The position numbers and the translations under genes were made by a program. Positions 48,197 through 57,204 of a DNA stretch of 64,000 nt are shown in pieces. The DNA is from Brevundimonas fluminis (GTDB lineage: Bacteria > Pseudomonadota > Alphaproteobacteria > Caulobacterales > Caulobacteraceae). The stretch's first letter is position 1; every line of letters begins with the position of its first letter. Location of the stretch: the NCBI RefSeq assembly GCF_003934285.1, contig NZ_RQWJ01000002.1:310001-374000 (forward strand), written 5' to 3'. The notes beneath the pieces are model-generated. The model was not told where the DNA came from. It saw only the letters and a list, made by a program, of their open reading frames with translations, and did no database searches.

Positions 48197-51184
48197 TTAA
48201 GGGGCGAAGGCGTCGGTCAGGAAGGCGTCCAGTTCCTTCAGGTGGCGGCTCATCAGGCCCGCGGCGGTGGAGGCCGAGGCCGGGCGGCCGACATAGCGGG
48301 CGCGTTTGGACTTCACGTCCAGCTTCTCGAGCGTCAGCTCCAGCCACGGATCGACGAAGGTCCAGCCGCCCATGTTGCGTGGCTCCTCCTGGCACCAGAT
48401 CAGCTCGGCGTTGGGGAAGCGGGCCAGTTCGGTCATCAGCGACTTCATCGGCCACGGATAGAACTGTTCCAGGCGCATCAGATAGACGTCGTCGATCTGG
48501 TCGCGCTCGCGGCGTTCCAGAAGGTCGTAGTAGACCTTGCCCGAGCACAGGACGACGCGTCGGATCTCGGCGTCCGGCCTGATCGTCACGCCCGCGACGT
48601 CCGGACGGGTCTGGGCGTCGTCGTGCAGGACGCGGTGGAAGCTCGAGCCCTCGGCCAGCTCGGCCAGGGTCGAGGTCGCCTTCTTGTGCCGCAGCAACGA
48701 CTTGGGCGTCATCAGGATCAGCGGCTTGCGGAACGGCCGCTGCATCTGGCGACGCAGGATGTGGAAGTAGTTGGCCGGAGTCGTGCAGTTGGCGACCTGC
48801 ATGTTGTCCTCGGCGCAGGCCTGCAGGAACCGCTCCAGCCGGGCCGAGGAATGCTCCGGGCCCTGACCTTCATAGCCGTGCGGCAGCAGCATCGTCAGGC
48901 CGCACATGCGCAGCCACTTGCGTTCTCCCGACGAGATGAACTGGTCGATGACGACCTGGGCGCCGTTCACGAAGTCGCCGAACTGCGCCTCCCACAGCAC
49001 GAGGGTGTTCGGATCGGCCAGCGAGTAGCCGTATTCGAAGCCCAGCACCGCCTCTTCCGACAGGGCGGAATCGATCACCTCGAACGGGGCCTGGCCCTCG
49101 CGCAGGTTGTTCAGCGGCGAATAGCGTTCCTCCGTGGTCTGATCGACGATGCCGGAGTGGCGCTGGGAGAAGGTGCCGCGCACCGAATCCTGGCCCGACA
49201 GGCGGACGGGGAAGCCCTCGTCCAGCAGGCTGGCGAAGGCCAGGCTCTCGGCCGTGGCCCAGTCCAGCCCTTCGCCGCTTTCGATCGCGGCGCGGCGGCC
49301 GTCGATGACGCGCTTCAGGGTCTTGTGCACGTCGACCGAGGCAGGGATCGATGTCAGCCGGTCGCCGAGCGCCTTCAGCTTCTCCAGCGGCACGGCCGTC
49401 TTGCCGCGGCGCTCGTCGTCCTCGGGCAGGCCGACGCCCTTCCACTGACCGTCCAGCCAGTCGGCCTTGCTGGCGGCGAAGGACTTGCCGGCGTCGAACT
49501 CGGCGTCGAGGAACTGCTCGAAGCGGGCGATCTCGGCCTCGACCTCGGCGGCGGTGGTCACGCCCTCCTCGACCAGACGGCGCGCATACAGTTCGCGCGT
49601 CGACGGCTGGGCCTTGATCTTCGAATACATCAACGGCTGGGTGAAGGTCGGGTCGTCGCCTTCGTTGTGGCCGAAGCGGCGGTAGCAGAACATGTCCACG
49701 ACCACGTCCTTGTGGAACCTCTGCCGGAACTCGGCCGCCACCTTGGCGGCGAAGACGACGGCTTCCGGGTCGTCACCGTTGACGTGGAAGATCGGCGCCT
49801 GGACCATCAGGGCCACGTCCGACGGATAGGGCGAGCTGCGGCTGTTCCGCGGGCTGGTCGTGAAGCCGATCTGGTTGTTGACCACGAAGTGGACGGTGCC
49901 GCCGGTGCGGTAGCCCTTCAGCCCCATCAGGGCGAAGCATTCGGCCACCACGCCCTGGCCGGCGAAGGCCGCGTCGCCGTGGATCAGCAGGGGCATGACC
50001 TTGGTGCGGTCCAGCACGCCCTGCGGCTCGGTGACGCCGGCGTGGGCCTCGCGGATGTCGAACGCCTGCTTGGCGCGCGCCTTGCCCAGCACGACGGGAT
50101 TCACGATCTCGAGGTGCGACGGGTTGGCGGTCAGCGACAGGTGGACCCTGTTGCCGTCGAACTCGCGGTCCGAGCTGGCGCCCATGTGGTATTTGACGTC
50201 GCCCGAGCCCTCGATGTCCGACGGCACGGACGAGCCGCCCTGGAACTCGTGGAAGATGGCGCGATAGGGCTTGCCCATCACCGCCGCCAGCACGTTCAGA
50301 CGCCCCCGGTGGGCCATGCCCAGCACGATCTCGTCGACGCCCAGGGCGCCGCCGCGCTTGATGATCTGCTCCAGTGCGGGGACCATGGCCTCGCCGCCGT
50401 CCAGGCCGAAGCGCTTGGTTCCGGGGAAGCGCTTGTGCAGGAAGCGCTCGAAGCCCTCGGCCTCGATCAGCTTGTTCAGGATGGCCAGCTTGCCTTCCTT
50501 CGAGAAGCCGGTGCGGGCCTGCGAGTCCGCGCCCTCGAAGCGCTGCTGCAGCCAGGATTTCTCCTCCGGCTCGGCGATGTGCATGAACTGCACGCCGACG
50601 TTGCCGCAATAGGTGGCCTTCAGAATCGCCAGCACCTCGCGGATGGTGCCCGTCTGCAGGCCCAGTACGCCGTCGAGATAGATGGGACGGTCCAGGTCGC
50701 CGGGGCCGAAGCCGTGGAATTCGGGCGTCAGCTCGGGGTTCTGGACGGGCGGCTCGATGCCCAGCGGGTCGAGGTTGGCCTGCAGATGGCCGCGCACGCG
50801 ATAGCTGCGGATCAGCATCAGGGCGCGGATCGAATCCCGGGCCGCGGCGCGGACGGCGTCGGCGGACGGCGCGGCGGCCCCGGCGGGCGCCGACTTCGCC
50901 GCCTTAGGGTCGGGCTTGGCGGCCGGCCAACGGCCGTCGAAGGGGGCCGTCTCCTCAGTGGGCTCGCGCGTGACCGGTCGGCCCCATGCGCCGGCGCCGG
51001 CCGACGCCTTCACCGCGTCGGCGTGGTCGCGCAGCTGGTCGAAGAAGGCGCGCCATTCCTCGGACACCGACGACGGATCGTCGGCCCAGCGGGCGTGCAG
51101 ATCCTCGATGAAGGCGGCGTTGGAGCCGTACAGGAAGCTGGTCTCGGCAAAGACCTGGTTCAGCCGTCCGGCGTCGTCAGCCAT
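48197..51184 (-). CDS. sucA: 2-oxoglutarate dehydrogenase E1 component
   Basis: A 995-residue thiamine-diphosphate enzyme that decarboxylates 2-oxoglutarate. It starts with the E2-binding segment FAETSFLYGSNAAFIEDLHA. The core has the active-site region VLGMAHRGRLNVLAAVMGKP, the E1 block NQIGFTTSPRNSRSSPYPSDVA, and the ThDP segment IVDQTTEERYSPLNNL. It ends with the C-terminal LIWCQEEPRNMGGWTFVDPWLE block. There is an Ala/Pro-rich linker near residues 80-105. Length and features are normal. It is followed by sucB and preceded by sucD. Confidence 0.97.
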   Translation of the reverse strand: MADDAGRLNQVFAETSFLYGSNAAFIEDLHARWADDPSSVSEEWRAFFDQLRDHADAVKASAGAGAWGRPVTREPTEETAPFDGRWPAAKPDPKAAKSAPAGAAAPSADAVRAAARDSIRALMLIRSYRVRGHLQANLDPLGIEPPVQNPELTPEFHGFGPGDLDRPIYLDGVLGLQTGTIREVLAILKATYCGNVGVQFMHIAEPEEKSWLQQRFEGADSQARTGFSKEGKLAILNKLIEAEGFERFLHKRFPGTKRFGLDGGEAMVPALEQIIKRGGALGVDEIVLGMAHRGRLNVLAAVMGKPYRAIFHEFQGGSSVPSDIEGSGDVKYHMGASSDREFDGNRVHLSLTANPSHLEIVNPVVLGKARAKQAFDIREAHAGVTEPQGVLDRTKVMPLLIHGDAAFAGQGVVAECFALMGLKGYRTGGTVHFVVNNQIGFTTSPRNSRSSPYPSDVALMVQAPIFHVNGDDPEAVVFAAKVAAEFRQRFHKDVVVDMFCYRRFGHNEGDDPTFTQPLMYSKIKAQPSTRELYARRLVEEGVTTAAEVEAEIARFEQFLDAEFDAGKSFAASKADWLDGQWKGVGLPEDDERRGKTAVPLEKLKALGDRLTSIPASVDVHKTLKRVIDGRRAAIESGEGLDWATAESLAFASLLDEGFPVRLSGQDSVRGTFSQRHSGIVDQTTEERYSPLNNLREGQAPFEVIDSALSEEAVLGFEYGYSLADPNTLVLWEAQFGDFVNGAQVVIDQFISSGERKWLRMCGLTMLLPHGYEGQGPEHSSARLERFLQACAEDNMQVANCTTPANYFHILRRQMQRPFRKPLILMTPKSLLRHKKATSTLAELAEGSSFHRVLHDDAQTRPDVAGVTIRPDAEIRRVVLCSGKVYYDLLERRERDQIDDVYLMRLEQFYPWPMKSLMTELARFPNAELIWCQEEPRNMGGWTFVDPWLELTLEKLDVKSKRARYVGRPASASTAAGLMSRHLKELDAFLTDAFAP

Positions 51185-51283
51185 CGTCTCTTCATCGTCC
51201 CATGAGCCCGCGCGCGCACGTCTGCTGCCGGGCCGGCGCTCATATAAGCGTCATTCGCGCACAGGTCATGACCGAAGCTTGGC

Positions 51284-51305
51284 GAAAAGCGCGGAATTTC
51301 GCGCT
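51284..51305 (-). terminator. Weak terminator-like hairpin between sucD and sucA
   Basis: AGCGCG and CGCGCT (51288-51293, 51300-51305) form a 6-bp stem that is followed by TTTTC on the minus strand. It lies just after the sucD stop, so transcription may be partly ended before sucA, which probably has its own promoter in the remaining 100 bases. Confidence 0.5.
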
Positions 51306-51315
51306 CTCGGGGACG

Positions 51316-52203
51316 TCAGCCCTTCAGCGCCGCCAGCAGGGTCTCGCCCAGCGCGGCGGGCGACGGCGACACGCGGATGCCCGCCGCCTCCATGGCCGCG
51401 ATCTTGTCGTCGGCGCCGCCCTTGCCGCCCGAGACGATGGCGCCGGCGTGGCCCATGGTGCGGCCGGGAGGGGCGGTGCGGCCCGCGATGAAGCCGGCCA
51501 TCGGCTTCTTGCGGCCCTTCCTGGCCTCGTCGATGAGGAACTGGGCGGCGTCTTCCTCGGCGCTGCCGCCGATCTCGCCGATCATGATGATGGATTCCGT
51601 GGCGTCGTCCGCCAGGAACATCTCCAGCACGTCGATGAACTCGGTGCCCTTGACCGGGTCGCCGCCGATGCCGACCGCCGTGGTCTGGCCCAGACCGGCA
51701 TTGGAGGTCTGGAACACGGCCTCATAGGTCAGGGTGCCGGAGCGCGAGACGACGCCGACCGAGCCCTTCCTGAAGATGTTGCCCGGCATGATGCCGATCT
51801 TGCACTCGCCCGGCGTCAGAACGCCCGGGCAGTTCGGCCCGATCAGGCGCGAATTCGACGCGTCGAGGCGGGCCTTGACCTTGACCATGTCCAGCACCGG
51901 GATGCCCTCGGTGATGCAGACGATCAGCGGCACCTCGGCCTCGATGGCCTCGAGGATGGCCGCGGCGGCGAAGGGCGGCGGCACGTAGATGGCCGAGGCG
52001 GTGGCGCCGGTCTTTTCGACCGCTTCCTTGACGGTGTCGAACACCGGCACGTCCTCCAGAACCGTCATGCCCCCCTTTCCGGGGGTCACGCCGCCGACGA
52101 CCTGGGTGCCGTAGGCGATCGCCTGCTCGGTGTGGAAGGTGCCCTGGGCGCCGGTGATGCCCTGGGTGATGACCTTGGTGTTCTTGTCGACGAGGATGGA
52201 CAT
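51316..52203 (-). CDS. sucD: Succinyl-CoA synthetase alpha subunit
   Basis: A 295-residue subunit that binds CoA (Rossmann part with [23 protein letters not shown]) and carries the phosphorylated His252 ([14 protein letters not shown]). The loop [20 protein letters not shown] is the family signature. It makes succinate and a nucleoside triphosphate from succinyl-CoA with SucC. The sucC gene is usually directly upstream; here it is separated by 2.07 kb containing three small genes for secreted proteins. Confidence 0.97.
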   Translation of the reverse strand: MSILVDKNTKVITQGITGAQGTFHTEQAIAYGTQVVGGVTPGKGGMTVLEDVPVFDTVKEAVEKTGATASAIYVPPPFAAAAILEAIEAEVPLIVCITEGIPVLDMVKVKARLDASNSRLIGPNCPGVLTPGECKIGIMPGNIFRKGSVGVVSRSGTLTYEAVFQTSNAGLGQTTAVGIGGDPVKGTEFIDVLEMFLADDATESIIMIGEIGGSAEEDAAQFLIDEARKGRKKPMAGFIAGRTAPPGRTMGHAGAIVSGGKGGADDKIAAMEAAGIRVSPSPAALGETLLAALKG

Positions 52204-52343
52204 TCCGGGCCTTCGGATCGCGGCGGAGGGAGGTCGGCGACCGGCGTCGCCGGGCGGGTGATTAGGCGATCCCGCGGCGGGACGCCACCCCCGCGCCGGA
52301 ACGAAGAAGGGCGGACGCTTCGCCGCGCCCGCCCCGGGTCGTC

Positions 52344-52374
52344 ATCCCTCAGGCGCGCGGACGCGCCAAGGGAT
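52344..52374 (-). other. Hairpin directly after the stop of the third secreted protein gene
   Basis: ATCCCT/AGGGAT (outer) and GGCGCG/CGCGCC (inner) form a 12-pair stem with a bulge, ending in the stop codon of the 52374-52979 gene. There is no T-tract. It may be a processing or terminator structure that separates the secreted-protein genes from sucD. Confidence 0.55.
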
Positions 52375-52979
52375 CAACGCAGCTTCGGCTGCATGTACAT
52401 GACCATCGTCACGTCGCCTTCCTCGCCGACCATCAGCATCCGCATGTCGCCGCTCATGGCCGCGACGCCGAGGGCGTCGACCGACATGGCGGGGTCGACG
52501 GGGGTCGGACGGCGGTTCTGCATCATCACGCCGTATCCGCGGAACTCGGGGGTGTCCATGTCCGGCAGCGGGGCGGTCGCGCCGGTCCAGGCCTTGACCT
52601 CGGCTTCAAGCGTGCCGAGCTCGGCGGGCTGGGCGCCCACGGCGCAGACGGACATGTCCATCTGTCCCATGCCGTCAATTTCCTCGGCCATGTCGCCGGT
52701 CATGACCAGGCGGAAGCCCGCGCCTTCCATCTTCATCCAGGCCTGCATGTTCTGGAAAGGAGCGTCGTTTCCGAACATGGCCGGGTCCAGCACCATCCAG
52801 CCGCCGTCGGCTTCTACCGCGGCGGCGGCGGCGGCGGCGGAGCCGTCGCCGGCGATGCAGACGGTGCGGAATTTCTCGAATACGGGATCCTGTGCGACGG
52901 CCGGCGCGGCGAAGGCCAGGCCGGCGACGGCGCAGGCGGCCAGGACGCCCGTCTTCAGGGGCGAGCGGAAAGCGAACAT
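52374..52979 (-). CDS. Secreted two-cysteine protein, third of a tandem family in the suc cluster
   Basis: A 201-residue protein with a Sec signal peptide (ending ...FAAPAVAQ, about residue 29). The mature part has FEKFRTVCIAGDGS near its start and a second cysteine in MDMSVCAVGAQP; the same layout occurs in the two genes upstream. A run of Ala (encoded by a GCG triplet tract at about 52819-52841) follows the first cysteine. The end region is Met-rich (GDMRMLMVGEEGDVTMVMYM). The function is unknown. I chose the ATG at 52979, which gives the signal peptide. Confidence 0.75.
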   Translation of the reverse strand: MFAFRSPLKTGVLAACAVAGLAFAAPAVAQDPVFEKFRTVCIAGDGSAAAAAAAVEADGGWMVLDPAMFGNDAPFQNMQAWMKMEGAGFRLVMTGDMAEEIDGMGQMDMSVCAVGAQPAELGTLEAEVKAWTGATAPLPDMDTPEFRGYGVMMQNRRPTPVDPAMSVDALGVAAMSGDMRMLMVGEEGDVTMVMYMQPKLR

Positions 52980-53073
52980 TGAACAGCCTCGATGATGGTT
53001 GCGAACCGGTCCCCCCGGTCTCGCCGCCATCCTAACCGTCCACAGGCCGGCCGCAAAGCGGAGCCGTTTGCGC

Positions 53074-53661
53074 CTATTCCGTCGACACCCGCAGCAGGCT
53101 GAGGGCCGCCGCGTCGGGGCCGCCGATGACGTTGACGAGCATGATCGGACGCTCGGCGCCCAGGGCGAGGCCCGCATCCGCCGATCCTGTGCCGACGAAG
53201 GCGGCGGTCTCGTTCACGAATCCGTCCCGCCGCGTGCCGGAGACGATCCAGACCAGACCCTGGCGGGTCGGCTGACCCGGGAGGCCGATGACCCGGCCCG
53301 CGGCCTGTCCCAGCGCCTGACGACCGGGGGCCGACGTCGCGGCCGGCTGGACGATGCAGGTGCGCACGACGAGGCCGTCGGGCATCTGGTCCGGCGGAGA
53401 GGCCGAAGTCATCAGCTGCGCGCCGCCGTCCGGCGCGTCCCAGACGGCCATGTCGACGGCGTTGGGGGACGCCTCCGGGGGCGCGCCGGGCGTCCAGCCG
53501 GCGTCGGCCGCGGCGGCCCGGACCGCCTCGCGCTCGCCGCCCGTGTCGAGGCACAGGCGGGTGAAGTCGGCGACGTAGGCGTCGACGACGGCGGTCTCCT
53601 GGGCGACGGCGGGTCCGGCGATCGCGGCGGTGAGGACGGCGGCGGCGAGAAGGGGCTTCAT
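53074..53661 (-). CDS. Secreted two-cysteine protein, second of a tandem family in the suc cluster
   Basis: A 195-residue protein with a Sec signal peptide ([21 protein letters not shown]). The mature part begins VADFTRLCLDTGG, then AVRAAAADAGW, and has a second cysteine in VVRTCIVQPA. It shares this pattern with its two neighbours, so the three are paralogues. The start overlaps the stop of the upstream gene by four bases (ATGA), so both are translated together. The function is unknown; the two cysteines of the mature protein probably form a disulfide in the periplasm. Confidence 0.78.
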   Translation of the reverse strand: MKPLLAAAVLTAAIAGPAVAQETAVVDAYVADFTRLCLDTGGEREAVRAAAADAGWTPGAPPEASPNAVDMAVWDAPDGGAQLMTSASPPDQMPDGLVVRTCIVQPAATSAPGRQALGQAAGRVIGLPGQPTRQGLVWIVSGTRRDGFVNETAAFVGTGSADAGLALGAERPIMLVNVIGGPDAAALSLLRVSTE

Positions 53662-54215
53662 TTCAGGGTTCCGTACATCAGGCCCGCTCCCGTGCCGAGC
53701 GGCAGGACGGCGAAGATGGAGACGGGGCGTTGGCGCGCCACCTCCGCGATGCGGGCGTCGGACGACCCGACCAGCTGCGGCTCGGACCGCCACACGTCTG
53801 GCCCGCCGGTCAGATACCACATGGGCGCGCCGGCGGCGCCGTCGGTGAAGGCGGGGAAGCCCAGCTTCGCCTCCAGCCGCGTCTCGGCCGATCCGGCGTC
53901 GAGGGCGGGGGCCACGACGATGCAGGTCGTGCCGGTCATGGCGCCGAAGTCCTCGCGCGGGGCCGTGCCGGCGATGAAGATCTCCATGGCGTCGGCCTCG
54001 CCCCGCGTCAGGGGGACGGCGTCGGGGAAGTCGGGCAGCCGGAAGGTCCGCGCCACCTGTTCCGGCGCGTCGGCGAAGCCCGCCGCGCGCGCCTTCGCCT
54101 GGGCCGCCGCCACGTCGCCCGCGGGCGCGACGCACAGTTCCAGGAAGTCGTCGTAGGGATCGGCCGCCGCCGGCGTGGCCAGCAGCAGGGCGGTCAGGGC
54201 GAGGGCGGTCTTCAT
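53658..54215 (-). CDS. Secreted two-cysteine protein, first of a tandem family in the suc cluster
   Basis: A 185-residue protein with a Sec signal peptide ([18 protein letters not shown]). The mature part begins [14 protein letters not shown], then [10 protein letters not shown], and has a second cysteine in [12 protein letters not shown]. It shares size, layout and the F-x-x-x-C start with the two following genes. The function is unknown. It starts 58 bases downstream of the sucC stop with no clear terminator, so it may be read from the sucC promoter. ATG 54215 was chosen for its signal peptide; 54245 is also open. Confidence 0.78.
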   Translation of the reverse strand: MKTALALTALLLATPAAADPYDDFLELCVAPAGDVAAAQAKARAAGFADAPEQVARTFRLPDFPDAVPLTRGEADAMEIFIAGTAPREDFGAMTGTTCIVVAPALDAGSAETRLEAKLGFPAFTDGAAGAPMWYLTGGPDVWRSEPQLVGSSDARIAEVARQRPVSIFAVLPLGTGAGLMYGTLK

Positions 54216-54273
54216 CGAAAGCGGCTCCGTTCGTCGTGCGATCAAATCCGCCCCTGACGGCGAAAAGGCGGCG

Positions 54274-55470
54274 TCAGGCCGCCTTCACCGCCTTGACGAT
54301 CTTCTCGGCCGCGTCGGCCAGGTCGTCGGCCGGGATGACGTTCAGGCCGGAGTCGCGCAGGATTTGCTTGCCGAGCTCGACGTTGGTGCCCTCCAGACGG
54401 ACGACCAGCGGCACCTTCAGCCCGACTTCCCTGACCGCCGCCACCACGCCCTCGGCGATGATGTCGCAGCGCATGATGCCGCCGAAGATGTTGACCAGAA
54501 TGCCTTCGACGTTCGGATCGGAGGTGATGATGCGGAAGGCCGCGGTCACCTTCTCCTTCGAGGCCCCGCCGCCGACGTCGAGGAAGTTGGCCGGCTCGGC
54601 CCCGTACAGTTTGATGATGTCCAGCGTGGCCATGGCGAGGCCGGCGCCGTTGACCATGCAGCCGATGGTGCCGTCCAGCGCGATGTAGGCGAGGTCGTGC
54701 TTCGAGGCCTCGATCTCCTTCGGATCCTCTTCGGTGACGTCTCGCAGGGCCTGGATGTCCTTGTGGCGGAACAGGGCGTTGCCGTCGAAGCTGACCTTGG
54801 CGTCCAGCACGCGCATGCGGCCGTTCTCCATGACGATCAGCGGATTGACCTCCAGCATCGACATGTCCTTCTCGACGAAGGCCTTGTGCAGCGCCGGGAA
54901 CAGGGTCTTCGCGTCCTCGCGCGCGGCGCCCTCCAGCTTCAGGGCGTCGGACAGGGTCGCCACGTCGGCGTCGGTCACGCCGGCGACCGGGTCGATGACC
55001 ACGGTCCGGATGCGCTCCGGCGTGTCGTGGGCCACCTGCTCGATGTCCATGCCGCCCTCGGTCGAGACGACGAAGGCGACCTTTCCGTGGGTGCGGTCGA
55101 CGAGGATCGACAGGTAAAGCTCGCGGGCGATGTCGGCGCCGTCCTCGATGTAGAGGCGGTTCACCTGCTTGCCGGCCTCGCCGGTCTGGGCGGTGACCAG
55201 GGTGGCGCCCAGCATCTCCCTGGCATGCTTGACCACGTCCTCGATCGAGAAGGCCAGGCGGACGCCGCCCTTGGCGTCGGGGCCCAGCTCCTTGAAGCGG
55301 CCCTTGCCGCGACCGCCGGCATGGATCTGGCTCTTCACCACCCAAAGCGGCCCGGGCAGCTGCCTGGCCGCGGCCTCGGCCTCGTCGGCGGAGGTGATGG
55401 CGACGCCCTCGGCGACGGGCACGCCGAAGCCCTTGAGGACCTGCTTGGCCTGGTATTCGTGAATGTTCAT
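54274..55470 (-). CDS. sucC: Succinyl-CoA synthetase beta subunit
   Basis: A 398-residue ATP-grasp protein that binds the nucleotide and phosphate side of the reaction. It starts [22 protein letters not shown], contains [20 protein letters not shown], and ends with the power-helix region [40 protein letters not shown] and [17 protein letters not shown]. Length and motifs are normal. It heads the suc cluster, but the partner subunit gene sucD is not adjacent as usual. Confidence 0.97.
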   Translation of the reverse strand: MNIHEYQAKQVLKGFGVPVAEGVAITSADEAEAAARQLPGPLWVVKSQIHAGGRGKGRFKELGPDAKGGVRLAFSIEDVVKHAREMLGATLVTAQTGEAGKQVNRLYIEDGADIARELYLSILVDRTHGKVAFVVSTEGGMDIEQVAHDTPERIRTVVIDPVAGVTDADVATLSDALKLEGAAREDAKTLFPALHKAFVEKDMSMLEVNPLIVMENGRMRVLDAKVSFDGNALFRHKDIQALRDVTEEDPKEIEASKHDLAYIALDGTIGCMVNGAGLAMATLDIIKLYGAEPANFLDVGGGASKEKVTAAFRIITSDPNVEGILVNIFGGIMRCDIIAEGVVAAVREVGLKVPLVVRLEGTNVELGKQILRDSGLNVIPADDLADAAEKIVKAVKAA

Positions 55471-55559
55471 GGAGCGCGCCGCCGATCGGGGAGGAGGAAG
55501 TCGGGGCGCTTATAGGCGGCGGGTCGAGAGCGGCGCAACCGCTCCCGACCCGGGATCGC

Positions 55560-57092
55560 TCAGTCCACCCAGTCGCGCTTCAGCGTGCGCGAGGCGCCGA
55601 TCAGCAGCATGGCGGCCAACAGGTAGAAGCCCATGCCGGTGTAGATGGCCCAGCGCAGGCTTTCGTCCCCGAACCGCGGCTGCAGCAGGTCCGACACGGC
55701 GCCGAAATAGTAGAACCCGACGGCGATGCCGAGCAGGTTGTTGATCAGCAGGAACAGGGCCGAGGCCGTGGAGCGCATCGGCGCGGCGACCAGATGCTGG
55801 ACCGAGGCCGTGATCGGTCCCAGCCAGGCCAGGTTCAGCCCCGTCGGGATCAGGAAGATCAGGAAGGCCACGGTCAGGGCCTGCACCTGGGTGCCGCCGC
55901 CGGGGATCAGCTGGGCGATCAGCCAGTCGGAGTTCATGGCCAGGATGAAGCAGGGCGCCGAGATCAGGAAGGCGACGGCCGGCACCAGCGGATAGGCGCC
56001 CTTGCCGCGCTTGCCCAGCTTGTCGGCGATCATGCCGCCCAGCCATATGCCGGCGATGCCGCCGATCAGGGCGATGCCGGAGTAGTACCAGCTGACCTGA
56101 CGCAGGCTGAGATCGAAACTCCGCATGAAGAACAGCGGCAACCAGCCGGCGACGCCGTACCCGCAGACCGAGGACGAGGCGGCGCCCAGCGCAAGCAGCC
56201 AGAAGCTCTTCTTTCGGACCACGACCGAGGCGGTGACCTGGGCGATCAAGACCGAGACGCCGATCACGAGAGCCAGCAGGCCGGCGAAGCCGAGCACCGC
56301 CGCGCTACCGATCGCCACTCCGCCGAAGCGGTTCAGGGCCGCGAGCAGCAGGAGGCCGACGCCCAGACCCAGCATGCCGAGCGCGACCTTGCGGCCGAGG
56401 GCGCCGGAGCCGGCGGCGGGGGCGGCGGACGGAACCGGGGCGGCGTCCGCGGGCGCTCCTGCGTCGGCGGTCGCGACCGCCTTCGCGACGTCCGTGCCGC
56501 CGCGCTTCGGATCCCGAACCGTCAGACGCATCAGCGGGGCGAGCACGACGCCGAGCACGCCGACCACGATGAAGGCGGTGCGCCAGCCGTACTCCGCCGC
56601 GAGCAGGCCGCCCACGAGGGTGCCGGCCGCCGTGCCCAACGGGATGCCGAAGGCGAAGCCGGCCAGGGCACGCGCCCGCTGGTGCGGGGGGAAGTAGTCG
56701 GCGACGAGGGAATAGGCCGGGGCCACGCCGCCCGCCTCGCCGACGCCGACGCCCATGCGGTAGAGGAACAGCTGGCCGAAGCTGGTCGCCGTGCCGCACA
56801 GGGCGGTGAAACCGGACCAGACGGTCAGCGCTCCGGTCATGATCCAGACCCGGCTGAAGCGGTCGGCCAGCCAGGCCAACGGGATGGCGAGGGTGGAATA
56901 GACGCTGGCGAAGGCGATGCCGCCCAGCAGGCCGAACTGGCTGTCCGTCAGCTGGAACTCTTCCTTCAGCGGGGCGGCCAGGATGCCGATGATCTGCCGG
57001 TCCAGAAAGTTCAGCATGTAGACGATGATCAGCACCGCCAGCACGTAGAAGCGGTAGCCGGGGCGTTCGGTCCTCACCGTGGCGTCGGTCAT
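55560..57092 (-). CDS. MFS transporter (spinster-like group)
   Basis: A 510-residue inner-membrane protein with 12 or more hydrophobic helices. The MFS start is typical: [31 protein letters not shown], then the motif-A loop [12 protein letters not shown] and [21 protein letters not shown], which fits the spinster-like/hexuronate-like MFS proteins. A long Ala/Pro-rich loop (about 200-235) lies in the middle. The substrate is unknown. It lies 112 bases upstream of the TonB receptor gene on the same strand. Together they may move one solute through the outer and inner membranes, under the TetR regulator encoded divergently. Confidence 0.88.
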   Translation of the reverse strand: MTDATVRTERPGYRFYVLAVLIIVYMLNFLDRQIIGILAAPLKEEFQLTDSQFGLLGGIAFASVYSTLAIPLAWLADRFSRVWIMTGALTVWSGFTALCGTATSFGQLFLYRMGVGVGEAGGVAPAYSLVADYFPPHQRARALAGFAFGIPLGTAAGTLVGGLLAAEYGWRTAFIVVGVLGVVLAPLMRLTVRDPKRGGTDVAKAVATADAGAPADAAPVPSAAPAAGSGALGRKVALGMLGLGVGLLLLAALNRFGGVAIGSAAVLGFAGLLALVIGVSVLIAQVTASVVVRKKSFWLLALGAASSSVCGYGVAGWLPLFFMRSFDLSLRQVSWYYSGIALIGGIAGIWLGGMIADKLGKRGKGAYPLVPAVAFLISAPCFILAMNSDWLIAQLIPGGGTQVQALTVAFLIFLIPTGLNLAWLGPITASVQHLVAAPMRSTASALFLLINNLLGIAVGFYYFGAVSDLLQPRFGDESLRWAIYTGMGFYLLAAMLLIGASRTLKRDWVD

Positions 57093-57142
57093 GTGCGCCC
57101 CTCCCCGGGCAGGTGTCGGACGACCCTAACGCGTCGTCCCGC

Positions 57143-57182
57143 AAAGAAAAATGGGCGGCGATCCGCGAGGAACCGCCGCCCA
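57143..57182 (-). terminator. Intrinsic terminator downstream of the TonB receptor gene
   Basis: TGGGCGGCG and CGCCGCCCA (57152-57160, 57174-57182) form a 9-bp stem followed on the minus strand by TTTTTCTTT. It is the clearest terminator in the window and should end the TonB receptor transcript before the MFS gene, so the MFS gene probably has its own promoter. Confidence 0.92.
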
Positions 57183-57204
57183 GTCGTTCAGGAACTCAAA
57201 TGGG

